Source: Psychrobacillus sp. OK032
GTDB lineage: Bacteria; Bacillota; Bacilli; Bacillales_A; Planococcaceae
DNA: 64,000 nt
Assembly (NCBI RefSeq): GCF_900111345.1
Contig: NZ_FOGY01000009.1
Location: 62,001 to 126,000 of the forward strand
Direction of reading: 5' to 3'
The notes below the pieces were generated by a model, which saw only the letters and a program-made list of their open reading frames with translations, had not been told where the DNA came from and did not search any database. The position numbers and the translations under genes were made by a program. This document shows, piece by piece, positions 7,790-16,028 of this stretch (positions are counted from its first letter, which is position 1; every line of letters starts with the position of its first letter).

Positions 7790-8557
7790 TTGAATTTTAG
7801 AACATTTTTGTTCATTGTGCTTATTACGTTTTCAATGAATACTGTAGCACAAGCGGCGGATCTCCCTATAGGCATAGGTGCAAGCGGTTTCGATGCTTCC
7901 GATAGTTTTCCGGTAGAATATGAACTGCCATTTCAATATGCTTTAGATATGGGTATGGTCAATTATCCACCAGTGGAACTGGAAGCAGAGCCTAAAACAT
8001 ATAAGGTTATGGAAGGGGATAATTTGTTTCGAATTGCACTTAAACATAATATTCCATTGGAGTCGCTAGTTGAATGGAATAACTTAGCGGGAGATGTAAT
8101 ACATCCAGGTAAGGAATTAATTGTGAGCGGTGGTGTCAGTGTGGATACCGTTCATAAGAAACCTGATAGGAAGGTGGCGACCGTATCCAGCCCAATTGTT
8201 ACACCCCCACCAGTCGTAGTACCAGAAGTGAAGGAAGAAAAAGTAGAGGTCGCAGAGGAACAAGTAGTGAATGAATTGCTTGTAACAGCGACTGCTTATA
8301 CCGCATACTGTACAGGATGTTCTGGAACGACAGCATATGGAATTGACTTGCGTTCCAATCCGAATCAGAAAGTAATTGCCGTTGATCCAAGAATTATTCC
8401 ACTAGGCACAAAAGTTTGGGTGGAAGGTTATGGAGAGGCCATTGCCGGTGATACAGGTGGGGCTATAAAAGGTCATAAGATCGATGTATTTATTCCATCC
8501 TATGATAGTGCGATGGAATGGGGCGTCAAAAAGGTGAAACTTAAAGTACTCAATTAA
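7790..8557 (+). CDS. Secreted LysM-3D-domain cell-wall protein (YocH-like)
   Basis: A 255-residue exported protein: a signal peptide (MNFRTFLFIVLITF to AQA), one LysM domain (YKVMEGDNLFRIALKHN to HPGKELIV), a Pro/Val/Glu linker, and a C-terminal 3D domain with its aspartates in AVDPRIIP, AGDTGG and KIDVFIPS. LysM binds peptidoglycan, and 3D domains occur in lytic transglycosylase-like and stationary-phase proteins such as YocH and YabE. The start is TTG at 7790, eight bases after AAAGGAGG; the ATG at 7754 has no ribosome site and would spoil the signal peptide. Confidence 0.85.
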   Translation: MNFRTFLFIVLITFSMNTVAQAADLPIGIGASGFDASDSFPVEYELPFQYALDMGMVNYPPVELEAEPKTYKVMEGDNLFRIALKHNIPLESLVEWNNLAGDVIHPGKELIVSGGVSVDTVHKKPDRKVATVSSPIVTPPPVVVPEVKEEKVEVAEEQVVNELLVTATAYTAYCTGCSGTTAYGIDLRSNPNQKVIAVDPRIIPLGTKVWVEGYGEAIAGDTGGAIKGHKIDVFIPSYDSAMEWGVKKVKLKVLN

Positions 8558-8564
8558 TAAGCGG

Positions 8565-8599
8565 AATCCTATGCAAAGTGTTTTGCATAGGATTTTTTT
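8565..8599 (+). terminator. Terminator of the LysM-3D gene
   Basis: A 13-bp perfect stem (AATCCTATGCAAA at 8565-8577 with TTTGCATAGGATT at 8582-8594) and a run of seven Ts. Confidence 0.9.
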
Positions 8600-8635
8600 A
8601 TGAGACTTGAAATCTAATATTATGGGGTAACTTTC

Positions 8636-8740
8636 TTTGTCGCGTTCGGTAGCTGGTTTGTCGCTTTCGAGCTGGTCTTTGTCGTGTTCGAAGGCAAGTA
8701 TGTCTCGTTCGCAGTGGATTCTGTCTTGTTCAACCATTTA
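8636..8740. repeat. Five degenerate 21-bp tandem units
   Basis: Units start at 8636, 8657, 8678, 8699 and 8720. Each begins with a YTGTCNYKTTC-like core (TTTGTCGCGTTCG in unit 1) and has a variable right half. Read on the minus strand, the period of seven codons gives heptads of the ERDK type, but no ribosome site or credible gene supports translation. See findings. Confidence 0.75.
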
Positions 8741-8810
8741 TTGGAATGAAATTATGAGTCAAAAACTTTATTAAGATTATCCGCTGATTAGGCGCATTCC
8801 ATTGATTGAA

Positions 8811-8844
8811 GCGGAAGGCGTCCGCCTGGAATGAAAATCCAGGC
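8811..8844. repeat. Paired small hairpins, intergenic element
   Basis: GCGGA-AGGCG-TCCGC (8811-8825) overlaps GCCTGGA (8824-8830) pairing with TCCAGGC (8838-8844). It resembles short palindromic intergenic elements of Bacillaceae. No coding potential. Confidence 0.45.
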
Positions 8845-8879
8845 TGTCACCTTAGAGTGTACTCTATTCCTATTACGCA

Positions 8880-8907
8880 AACTATCCTATATAAGGGTAG
8901 TTTTTTT
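8880..8907 (+). terminator. Terminator-like hairpin
   Basis: AACTATCCT (8880-8888) pairs with AGGGTAGTT (8894-8902, one G-U), followed by a T tract. No obvious gene lies between it and the previous terminator. The remainder of the 8600-9083 gap holds only the repeats listed and the promoter region of the next operon. Confidence 0.6.
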
Positions 8908-9015
8908 GTGCTTAAAATGAAGGAGTATCTCAATCGTACTCCAAGTTCTCCATACACCTTCACAATAACTCAACAATTTTTACTTAACATTATTAACCCC
9001 TCCATACTTGCTTAA

Positions 9016-9069
9016 TGTTTGTTTCGTAATATAAACCTTGTAAGCAAATCAAAACAAACATAAACAAAC
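9016..9069. promoter_or_regulatory. Operator candidate of the organophosphorus operon
   Basis: TGTTTGTTT (9016-9024) is the exact inverse of AAACAAACA (9052-9060), which is itself directly repeated ten bases later as AAACAAAC (9062-9069), ending at the ribosome site GGAGG. DeoR/GlpR-type regulators often bind repeated A/T-rich, TTTG-rich half-sites, and a DeoR gene closes this operon, so autoregulation is a reasonable inference. Confidence 0.45.
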
Positions 9070-9083
9070 GGAGGTTTTCATCA

Positions 9084-10172
9084 ATGTCTTTTAATCGCGT
9101 CTGGAAGAAAAGTTTAATCGGTGTACTAGCGATATCTATTTTGGCGGCTTGTTCGGATAGTTCGGCTAAAACAACAGTTAATGGCAACGATTTATCGTTA
9201 GATGAGATTACAACAAAAGCAAAAGAAGAAGGTAAAGTAAATTCGGTCGGAATGCCGGATACTTGGGCAAACTGGGTGGAAACTTGGGAAGAGCTTGGAA
9301 CTGAGTACAACTTAGACCATTCAGATACAGATATGTCGAGTGCAGAAGAACTTGCAAAGTTTGAAGCGGAAAAGGAAGATGCAACGGCTGATATCGGAGA
9401 CGTTGGTATTGCGTTTGGACCGATTGCAAAAGACAAAGATTTGACATTAGCTTATAAAACTTCTTACTGGGACGATATTCCAGAATGGGCTAAAGACGAT
9501 GAAGGTCATTGGGTTGTTGGATATACAGGTACAATGTCCTTTTTAACGGATACAAATAATGTGAAAAACCCACCTAAATCATGGGATGACATTAAAAACG
9601 GTGATTTCAACGTGAGTATTGGGGATGCATTAACTGCAAACCAAGCACAGTTTGCTATTTTAGCAGCAGCTATGGCTTATGGCGGAGATGAGAAAAATTT
9701 ACAACCAGGTATTGATTTCTTCGCAGAGCTTGCGAAACAAGGTCGTTTACAAGGTGATGCAACAGTTGCAAACTTGGAAAAAGGTGAAATTGATGTAGCA
9801 ATTATGTGGGATTTCAACTCCTTAGGCTACCGCAGCCAAATTGATGAATCTCGTTTTGATGTAGTAATTCCAGAAGAAGGATCTGTTATTTCTGGATATG
9901 CAACAGTTATCAATAAATATGCAAAAAATCCACATGCAGCAATGTTAACGCGTGAGTATATATTATCGGATGCAGGACAAGAAAATCTGGCAAAAGGATA
10001 CGCTCGTCCAATTCGTGAAAGCGTGGAGCTTTCTGCAGAAGTAGAAGCATTGTTATTACCAGCGGAAATGTATGCAAATGCAAAACCAGTTGGCGATCAA
10101 AAAGCGTGGGAAGAAACTACGAAACAAATTCCACAAATGTACCAAGAACAGGTGTTAATCCATGTCAAATAA
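9084..10172 (+). CDS. ABC transporter substrate-binding lipoprotein
   Basis: A 362-residue extracellular solute-binding protein of the spermidine/iron/2-aminoethylphosphonate type. It has a lipoprotein signal ending in ISILAAC (lipid attached to Cys22 or so) and a mature two-lobed domain that includes GDFNVSIGDALTANQAQFA and KNPHAAMLTREYILSDAGQ. Strong GGAGG ribosome site. It is the first gene of an operon with two permeases, an ATPase and two phosphoesterase-like enzymes, so the ligand is probably organophosphorus (phosphonate or phosphodiester). The ligand itself is not recognisable from sequence. Confidence 0.82.
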   Translation: MSFNRVWKKSLIGVLAISILAACSDSSAKTTVNGNDLSLDEITTKAKEEGKVNSVGMPDTWANWVETWEELGTEYNLDHSDTDMSSAEELAKFEAEKEDATADIGDVGIAFGPIAKDKDLTLAYKTSYWDDIPEWAKDDEGHWVVGYTGTMSFLTDTNNVKNPPKSWDDIKNGDFNVSIGDALTANQAQFAILAAAMAYGGDEKNLQPGIDFFAELAKQGRLQGDATVANLEKGEIDVAIMWDFNSLGYRSQIDESRFDVVIPEEGSVISGYATVINKYAKNPHAAMLTREYILSDAGQENLAKGYARPIRESVELSAEVEALLLPAEMYANAKPVGDQKAWEETTKQIPQMYQEQVLIHVK

Positions 10173-10998
10173 TCGTGTAGTTCTTATAGTGATAGATGCA
10201 CTTAGATATGATACTGCATGTACACATATGGGATTTATGCAACATTTAGTGGAAAGAGGTGCTGCTGCGCGCTATGAAGTGCGCTCAGAAGTACCATCTC
10301 TTTCTCGCCCATTATATGAGACGATTTTAACGGGGACACCTCCAATTATTCATGGTGTCACTAGCAATGCTACTGTACGTTTATCCAATCAAACAAGCTT
10401 ATTTCATTTAGCAAAAGAGAGCGGGAAAACAACCGCTGCTGCTGCTTATCACTGGGTAAGTGAACTATATAATCGTGCCCCTTTTAATCATTTTGCGGAT
10501 CGTATTCAATTGGATACCGATCTTCCGATTGAAAATGGCTTATTCTATTTCGAAGATCATTATCCAGATAGCCATTTATTTGCAGAAGCAGCTTGGTTAA
10601 TGGATGCTAAACAGCCGGACTTTTTATATATTCATCCGATGAATGTGGATGACGATGGACATAAGTTTACGGCAGATTCCAAGGAATATCGTAATCGTGT
10701 ATTAGCGGTAGATGCGATTCTATCTTTGTTCATTCCTAAATGTTTAGAGCAAGGGTATGAAGTGGTTGTAACTGCCGATCACGGAATGACCAACGATGGG
10801 AATCATGGCGGTAATACGATTGAAGATAGACATGTTCCAATGTTTGTATTGTCGAATCAAGTGAAGCCGGGTATTAATGAAGGAATTGTTTCACAGCTTC
10901 AAGTGGCGCCTTTAGTTTGTCAATTACTAGATATAGAGCCTTCAGAAGAAATGGTTCCTCTTCTTCTGAACGGTGCACGTACGAAAAAAGAGGCCTAG
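10162..10998 (+). CDS. Alkaline-phosphatase-superfamily phosphodiesterase/phosphonohydrolase
   Basis: A 278-residue protein with the metal-site pattern of type I phosphodiesterases and phosphonoacetate hydrolases: Asp12 (VLIVIDALR), a nucleophile Ser46 or Ser48 (VPSLSRPLYETILTG), Asp163-165 and His167 (NVDDDGH), Asp206-His207 (TADHGM) and His215 (GNHGG). There is no signal peptide, so it acts in the cytoplasm after uptake. It overlaps the binding-protein gene by 11 bases, indicating translational coupling. Shorter than eukaryotic NPPs but normal for the bacterial single-domain form. Exact bond cleaved unknown. Confidence 0.8.
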   Translation: MSNNRVVLIVIDALRYDTACTHMGFMQHLVERGAAARYEVRSEVPSLSRPLYETILTGTPPIIHGVTSNATVRLSNQTSLFHLAKESGKTTAAAAYHWVSELYNRAPFNHFADRIQLDTDLPIENGLFYFEDHYPDSHLFAEAAWLMDAKQPDFLYIHPMNVDDDGHKFTADSKEYRNRVLAVDAILSLFIPKCLEQGYEVVVTADHGMTNDGNHGGNTIEDRHVPMFVLSNQVKPGINEGIVSQLQVAPLVCQLLDIEPSEEMVPLLLNGARTKKEA

Positions 10999-11018
10999 TG
11001 CCTCTTTTCTTACTTTTA
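10986..11018 (+). terminator. Intra-operon hairpin over the phosphodiesterase stop codon
   Basis: A 9-bp perfect stem (AAAAGAGGC at 10986-10994 with GCCTCTTTT at 11000-11008) and a broken T-rich tail (CTTACTTTT). It encloses the stop codon and precedes the permease ribosome site. It probably acts as a leaky terminator or an mRNA stabiliser that lowers permease expression relative to the binding protein. Confidence 0.5.
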
Positions 11019-11035
11019 AAAAGGAAGTAGTGATC

Positions 11036-11872
11036 TTGTTGACTTCTAAAAAGCAATTACTCGTTTGGATATTGCCGTTTTTAGTGCTCGTCTTGTTATT
11101 TTTCATCGTACCACTGTTATATATGGTCATTTCAAGTTTTAGTAATGGTGGCGGCTTTACGCTCGGTCATTATCAAGAGGTTTTGACAAGCAGTTATATT
11201 TTACAAGGATTTAAAAATAGTATTACGTTATCTGCAGTTTCGGCTATTATTGCGCTAGTTGTAACGTTGTTTGCAGTGTATGCGATGATGCGTTTTTCAG
11301 AGCCGGTGCGTGAGCGTATCCTAATGGTTTCGAATTTGACGTCGAATTTTTCCGGTATCCCACTAGCGTTTGCCTTTATCGTTTTGTTAGGTAACAGTGG
11401 TTTGTTTACACTGTTATTTGAAAAATGGGGGATCGATTCGTTATCCTCGTTCTCTTTGTATAGCTGGGGTGGATTACTACTTGTGTATATTTACTTCCAG
11501 TTACCTCTTTCACTAATGCTTTTATATCCAATCTACTACGGTATTCAGCAGCAGTGGAAGGATGCAGCAGCCTTGCTCGGAGCATCGACATTTCAGTTTT
11601 GGAGAAAAATCGGAATTCCCATTATGCTTCCAGGGATTGTTGGGACGTTTAGTGTGCTTTTTGCGAATGCGATGGGGGCGTATGCTTCTGCCTATGCACT
11701 GACAGGCAGTAACTATAATTTGGTGGCCATTCGAATTGGTGCATTATTAAGTGGTGATATATTTGCACAGCCAGAACTAGCAAGTGCGATTGCAGTGTTG
11801 CTCGGAGTGACGATGGTTATCGCGATGTTATTAAGTGAGTGGAGTATTAAGAAAACTAGGAGGAATTTATAG
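11036..11872 (+). CDS. ABC transporter permease 1
   Basis: About 278 residues with six predicted membrane segments. The inner-membrane EAA loop that docks the ATPase reads QQWKDAAALLGASTFQFWRK. Candidate starts are TTG at 11036 or 11039, 8-11 bases after AAGGAAG (11021-11027); the GTG at 11030 is too close to the ribosome site and would be poor. Binding-protein-dependent permease of the PotB/ThiP/AepU type. It overlaps the next gene by one base. Confidence 0.8.
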   Translation: MLTSKKQLLVWILPFLVLVLLFFIVPLLYMVISSFSNGGGFTLGHYQEVLTSSYILQGFKNSITLSAVSAIIALVVTLFAVYAMMRFSEPVRERILMVSNLTSNFSGIPLAFAFIVLLGNSGLFTLLFEKWGIDSLSSFSLYSWGGLLLVYIYFQLPLSLMLLYPIYYGIQQQWKDAAALLGASTFQFWRKIGIPIMLPGIVGTFSVLFANAMGAYASAYALTGSNYNLVAIRIGALLSGDIFAQPELASAIAVLLGVTMVIAMLLSEWSIKKTRRNL

Positions 11873-12657
11873 TGAAAAAGAAAGGTTTTGCGGATCTATT
11901 CTTTGTCTTCCTTCTTTTATATTTATTTCTCCCAATTTTAGCAACGATGCTTTATGCATTTGCAACTAATTGGAACAAAACAGTGTTACCGGAAGGACTT
12001 ACGTTTAAATGGATTGCTACGTTATTTCAGGATAGTAGTTTTATCGAGGCGTTTGGCCGATCGGTGTTACTTTCTGGAGGCGCGGTATTACTAGCTTTAT
12101 TGTTTATCGTTCCTGCGATTTTTGTTATCGTACTTTATTTTCCAAAGTATGAGAAATGGATTCAAGCGGCAGTTGTGATGGTCTATGCTTTTCCGGGTGT
12201 TATTTTAGCGGTTGGGTTAATTCGTGCGTATGCCCATATAGGGGTGCCGATGATTTTAGCTGTATTGGGTGCCTATGTGATTAGTATTTTGCCTTACATT
12301 TATCAAGGTACGCGTAATAGCTTGCGCAGTGTAAATGCAAGACAGTTGTTGGATGCTGCGGAGTTGTTAGGTGCATCTAAAGCACAAGCATTTTCGAAAG
12401 TATTATTACCTGCAGTATATCCAGGACTGTTTGCTGGTGCGTTATTATCATTTTCCGTGTTGTTCGGTGAATTTGTTTTGATCAATTTAGTCGTTGGTTC
12501 ACGTTTTGAAACGGTTCAAATCTATTTGATGAAAAAGTTAAGTACGAGCGGCCATATTGCGAGTAGCGTTGTGTTTGTTTACTTAGTATTAATGGGGATT
12601 TTAACCTTTATCATATCCATGTTAACGAAACGATCAAAAGGGGCTGCAAAAGTATGA
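11872..12657 (+). CDS. ABC transporter permease 2
   Basis: 261 residues with an N-terminal membrane helix, five further helices and the EAA loop RQLLDAAELLGASKAQAFSK. GTG start at 11872 after TAGGAGG, sharing one base with the previous stop. Forms the heterodimeric channel with permease 1 (PotC-like). The stop overlaps the ATPase start (ATGA). Confidence 0.83.
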   Translation: MKKKGFADLFFVFLLLYLFLPILATMLYAFATNWNKTVLPEGLTFKWIATLFQDSSFIEAFGRSVLLSGGAVLLALLFIVPAIFVIVLYFPKYEKWIQAAVVMVYAFPGVILAVGLIRAYAHIGVPMILAVLGAYVISILPYIYQGTRNSLRSVNARQLLDAAELLGASKAQAFSKVLLPAVYPGLFAGALLSFSVLFGEFVLINLVVGSRFETVQIYLMKKLSTSGHIASSVVFVYLVLMGILTFIISMLTKRSKGAAKV

Positions 12658-13658
12658 GTTATGTTGTAATAGAAGGTCTTCATAAAACGTATGGCACGAA
12701 TGCGGTGTTATCCAATATTGATATGACGATTGAAGAAGGAGAATTTGTTACGTTACTCGGTCCGAGTGGTTGCGGGAAAAGTACGATTTTACGTATTGTT
12801 GCCGGTTTAACAGATGCGACTTCGGGAACTGTGAAAATCGAAGGAAAAAATATGAACAACATCCAACCGAAAAATCGTGAAGTAGGAATGGTGTTTCAGT
12901 CCTATGCATTATTTCCGAATATGACAGTAAAAGAAAACGTTGCATTCGGGTTAAAAATGAAAAAAATGAACGCGAGTGAAATAGAGCAAAAAGTGAAAGA
13001 TGCATTAGCACTAGTGCACCTGTCCGATAAAGAGCATGCTTTTCCACATGAATTATCCGGAGGACAGCAGCAACGTGTCGCACTTGCAAGAGCATTGATC
13101 GTGCGTCCAAAAGTATTGCTTTTAGATGAACCATTAAGTGCATTAGATGCGCAAATTCGTAAAAAGTTACAAGTAGATCTACGTTCGATTCAAACAGAGC
13201 TTGGCATGACGATGGTTTTAGTAACACATGACCAAGAAGAAGCAATGGCTGTGTCGGATAAAATATTTGTCATGAATAAAGGAGAAATCGCACAATCAGG
13301 GTCACCAACGGAAATTTATACGAAACCAGAAAGTGAATTCGTTGCTAATTTCATAGGTCATTATAATGTGTTTACACGTAAAGAATTGGAGCAAATGATT
13401 GGTGTGAAATTACCTGGTGAACGGGAAAAGTTCGCAATTCGTCCAGAAGCTATTCATTTAAAAGCAAAAGAGGGAGATTTAAGTTTTACAGGTATTGCGA
13501 AAGAAGCTGTGATGAGTGGAAATGTCATTCGAACTGTTTTTCAAGTAGGAGAACGTACTATTTCCGTGGAGCAGTTACATGAAAGGCAAGCTTCGGTAGT
13601 ACTTGGCAATACGTACGAATGCTATGTGTCCCAAGAAGATGTGGTTGCGTTATTATGA
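12654..13658 (+). CDS. ABC transporter ATP-binding protein (PotA/FbpC type)
   Basis: 334 residues: nucleotide-binding domain with Walker A GPSGCGKST (36-44), Q-loop VFQSYALFPNMTV, signature LSGGQQQR, Walker B LLLDEPLSALD and the H-loop VTHDQEEAM, then a C-terminal TOBE-like domain (about 240-334) as in spermidine, iron and 2-aminoethylphosphonate importers. Overlaps both neighbours (ATGA before, TGA/ATG after), so the whole importer is one translationally coupled unit. Confidence 0.88.
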   Translation: MSYVVIEGLHKTYGTNAVLSNIDMTIEEGEFVTLLGPSGCGKSTILRIVAGLTDATSGTVKIEGKNMNNIQPKNREVGMVFQSYALFPNMTVKENVAFGLKMKKMNASEIEQKVKDALALVHLSDKEHAFPHELSGGQQQRVALARALIVRPKVLLLDEPLSALDAQIRKKLQVDLRSIQTELGMTMVLVTHDQEEAMAVSDKIFVMNKGEIAQSGSPTEIYTKPESEFVANFIGHYNVFTRKELEQMIGVKLPGEREKFAIRPEAIHLKAKEGDLSFTGIAKEAVMSGNVIRTVFQVGERTISVEQLHERQASVVLGNTYECYVSQEDVVALL

Positions 13659-14440
13659 CCTATTCCAAATTAGAACGTTTTGAACATATTTTAAGTAAGC
13701 TAGAGTTCGAGCGAAAAATTGTTGTTTCCGTTGTTGCAGAAGAGTTGAATGTGGCGCCAGAAACAATTCGCCGTGATTTTGCTGAGTTAGAGGAACAGCA
13801 TTTATTGACAAGAGTGCATGGTGGCGCTGTAAAGTTCATCAACTTGCGAAAAGAGCCCGAGTATTTGCGGAAGATGGATATGCAAAAAGAGGAGAAACGT
13901 GATATTGCGCGCCTTGCAGCAGCGCGTATTAAAAACGGCGACACGGTTGCGGTTGATGTCGGGACGACGACTGTTCACATTGCGGATTTTCTCGTAGAAG
14001 TGAATAATGTAACGGTTGTAACAAATTCCATTTCTGCCGCTGTAAGATTCAACGTGGCGTTGGAAGAAAAAAGAATGACTGGGAAAGTAATTTTACTTGG
14101 AGGGACGACGAATCCAGAACAATCTTCCGTCTCTGGAGCAATGTCATTAGAATGGCTTAGTCGCATGAATTTGGATAAAGCATTCTTATCTTGCGGCGGA
14201 ATTGATGAAGGGATCGTGTATGATTACGATTTGGATGAATCGCTTGTTTCTGCAAGGATGATAGAAAATAGTTACTGTCGTATATTGCTGGCGGATACTA
14301 CGAAGTTAAATCAAAAGTCTTTTTACACGATATGCAATTTGAATGACATTTCGGAAGTTATTTGTGATGAAGCACGTCCTGCAAGTTGGACAGCGTTCGA
14401 AGGGAAATGGACAGTGGCAAATGGAGGTAAGTGTGAATGA
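13655..14440 (+). CDS. DeoR/GlpR-family transcriptional regulator
   Basis: 261 residues. The N-terminal DeoR helix-turn-helix has the family signature VAPETIRRDFAELEEQHLLTR'VHGGA (about 32-57), followed by a sugar-phosphate-isomerase-like DeoRC effector domain (GDTVAVDVGTTT, VTNSIS, FLSCGGID). The effector of this family is typically a phosphorylated compound, which fits an organophosphorus operon. Its ATG overlaps the ATPase stop. The repeated AAACAAAC half-sites upstream of the operon are candidate targets. Confidence 0.85.
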   Translation: MTYSKLERFEHILSKLEFERKIVVSVVAEELNVAPETIRRDFAELEEQHLLTRVHGGAVKFINLRKEPEYLRKMDMQKEEKRDIARLAAARIKNGDTVAVDVGTTTVHIADFLVEVNNVTVVTNSISAAVRFNVALEEKRMTGKVILLGGTTNPEQSSVSGAMSLEWLSRMNLDKAFLSCGGIDEGIVYDYDLDESLVSARMIENSYCRILLADTTKLNQKSFYTICNLNDISEVICDEARPASWTAFEGKWTVANGGKCE

Positions 14441-15438
14441 AAATAGATTATCATGTACATTTGGAAGAAGGTCCATACTCGTTTCGTTGGTTGGAGCGAA
14501 CTTCTCAGGCAATTACCGCTTTTCATTCGCCAGAAGGACTGGAAAAAGGCTCAAAAGAATATATGACTTGGCAAATAAATGTATTGAAACATAGAGTAGA
14601 TCAAGGTTGTTACAGTGAAGAATGGTTAGACTTTTACTTGACTCGTGCGAAGCAGCTCGGATTGAAAGAAGTCGGTATTGTAGATCATTTATACCGTTTT
14701 AAGGAGACGAAAGGATATTTTGAAAAAAATATGATCTTGGATGAATCGGATTTAGGTAAGTTGCAACGGTATTGGTTGGATAGTGTGATGACGGAAAATA
14801 TGAATGATTTTGTGACTACTATCTTACGTGCAAAAGAGAAATGGCATCGTGAAGGCGTCGAATTAAAATTAGGAATTGAAGCAGATTATTTTGCAGGATG
14901 TGAAACAGAGATTAATGAGCTTTTAAGCCGGTATCCGTGGGATTATGTAATTGGTTCCATTCATTTTGTAGATGGCTGGGGATTTGATAATCCGCAAACA
15001 GTGGATAAATTTGAAGTTGTCGATTTAAAAGCATTGTATGAGCAATTTTTTACGACGGTAGAAAAAGCGATTCGCTCGGAGTTGTTTGATTTTGTAGCGC
15101 ATTTGGATAATTTGAAAGTGTTCAATTTTCAAGTGGATGATGTGAATTTTATGATGAGTTGGTATAAACGAATTGCGGATGCGCTTGTGGAGACTAGGAC
15201 TGCAACAGAAGTGAATGCTGGGCTTTATTATCGTTATCCAGTGAAGGAAATGTGCCCTGGACCTGATTTTGTGAAGGTTTTAGTGGAACGTGGTGTAGAG
15301 TTTACAGTGTCTTCTGATTCCCATTATCCAGATGATTTAGGGAAATATACCGTTGTGAATGCAGATATGCTAAGGTGCTTAGGAGTGCAAACTCTTGTTG
15401 GCTTTGATAAGAGGATAAAGAAATATCATTCATTGTAA
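14437..15438 (+). CDS. PHP-domain phosphoesterase (HisJ-like)
   Basis: 333 residues of the PHP superfamily. Metal-binding motifs are spread along the chain: DYHVHLEEG (His6, His8), VDHLYRF, GIEADYF, IGSIHFVDGW, FVAHLDNLK and SSDSHYP. HisJ-type histidinol phosphatases look like this, but there is no histidine biosynthesis context here. Being coupled (ATGA) to a transporter and a phosphodiesterase, it more likely dephosphorylates an imported compound or its cleavage product. Cytoplasmic, no signal peptide. Confidence 0.78.
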   Translation: MKIDYHVHLEEGPYSFRWLERTSQAITAFHSPEGLEKGSKEYMTWQINVLKHRVDQGCYSEEWLDFYLTRAKQLGLKEVGIVDHLYRFKETKGYFEKNMILDESDLGKLQRYWLDSVMTENMNDFVTTILRAKEKWHREGVELKLGIEADYFAGCETEINELLSRYPWDYVIGSIHFVDGWGFDNPQTVDKFEVVDLKALYEQFFTTVEKAIRSELFDFVAHLDNLKVFNFQVDDVNFMMSWYKRIADALVETRTATEVNAGLYYRYPVKEMCPGPDFVKVLVERGVEFTVSSDSHYPDDLGKYTVVNADMLRCLGVQTLVGFDKRIKKYHSL

Positions 15439-15456
15439 GTAAATAGAATAACGACA

Positions 15457-15491
15457 AAAAAACCTCTTCCGTAGCAGGAAAGAGGTTTTTT
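15457..15491 (+). terminator. Terminator of the seven-gene operon
   Basis: AAAAAACCTCTT (15457-15468) pairs with AAGAGGTTTTTT (15480-15491), giving a 12-bp stem with a built-in T tract. It lies 18 bases after the PHP gene stop. Confidence 0.9.
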
Positions 15492-15892
15492 AAAAAAGAA
15501 TAGGAAAGGATAATAATAAAAGAAGGGAAAAATAAAAGATAAGGAAGTGTATACTTTTTGTGTGCGTAAAGTCCCTGGTACATTGAAAGATAGGAAAATG
15601 TAGTGGATTTTACACAAGGTAAGGTAGAGCGGATGGACCCGGTTTAGCTTGCAAGAATTTTTCAGTAAAGCATTTCTGCTAATTTTCTTCTACTGGTAAA
15701 AGAGTATATGACCCAAAATAGTTAGCATATATTGTATAGAGGAGTACTAGAGCACCCGAAATTGCATCTTCGGGTGCTTCCTTTATGAGTTAGAAAGCAT
15801 CTTTTCACTCATTATCCAAAGAGATCTTAACCTTATTCGTACTGTTGAAGGGGAGCGACGGACAGACAAACGCCATAAAATTACCGAAAAAA
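15492..15892. other. Gap of 400 bp with one hairpin
   Basis: No credible gene. The only clear structure is AGCACCCGAA (15751-15760) pairing with TTCGGGTGCT (15769-15778), followed by TCCTTTAT. It looks like an orphan terminator, perhaps of an unannotated small RNA transcribed rightwards. Confidence 0.5.
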
Positions 15893-15930
15893 GAGAGGCT
15901 GGTCGTGACGTCAGTCACGACCAGCCTCTC
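15893..15930 (-). terminator. Terminator of the acyltransferase gene
   Basis: A perfect 17-bp stem (15893-15909 with 15914-15930) and a GTCA loop. Read on the minus strand it is followed by TTTTTTCGG. It lies about 100 bases past the acyltransferase stop. Confidence 0.85.
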
Positions 15931-16028
15931 CAGAAAATCAATCGGTAATAATATAGCTATAAGTCTTTCCAAAGACTCCGAAAACGATACAAAACAGGTT
16001 TTGTCCTTAGAGAGTGTTAGCGTTATCC

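Noticed and set aside
8402-8737. A minus-strand frame of 111 codons that reads ERDK-type heptads across the 21-bp repeats.
   Set aside because: It has no ribosome site, runs through the LysM-3D gene end and its terminator, and half of it is antisense to a well-supported gene.
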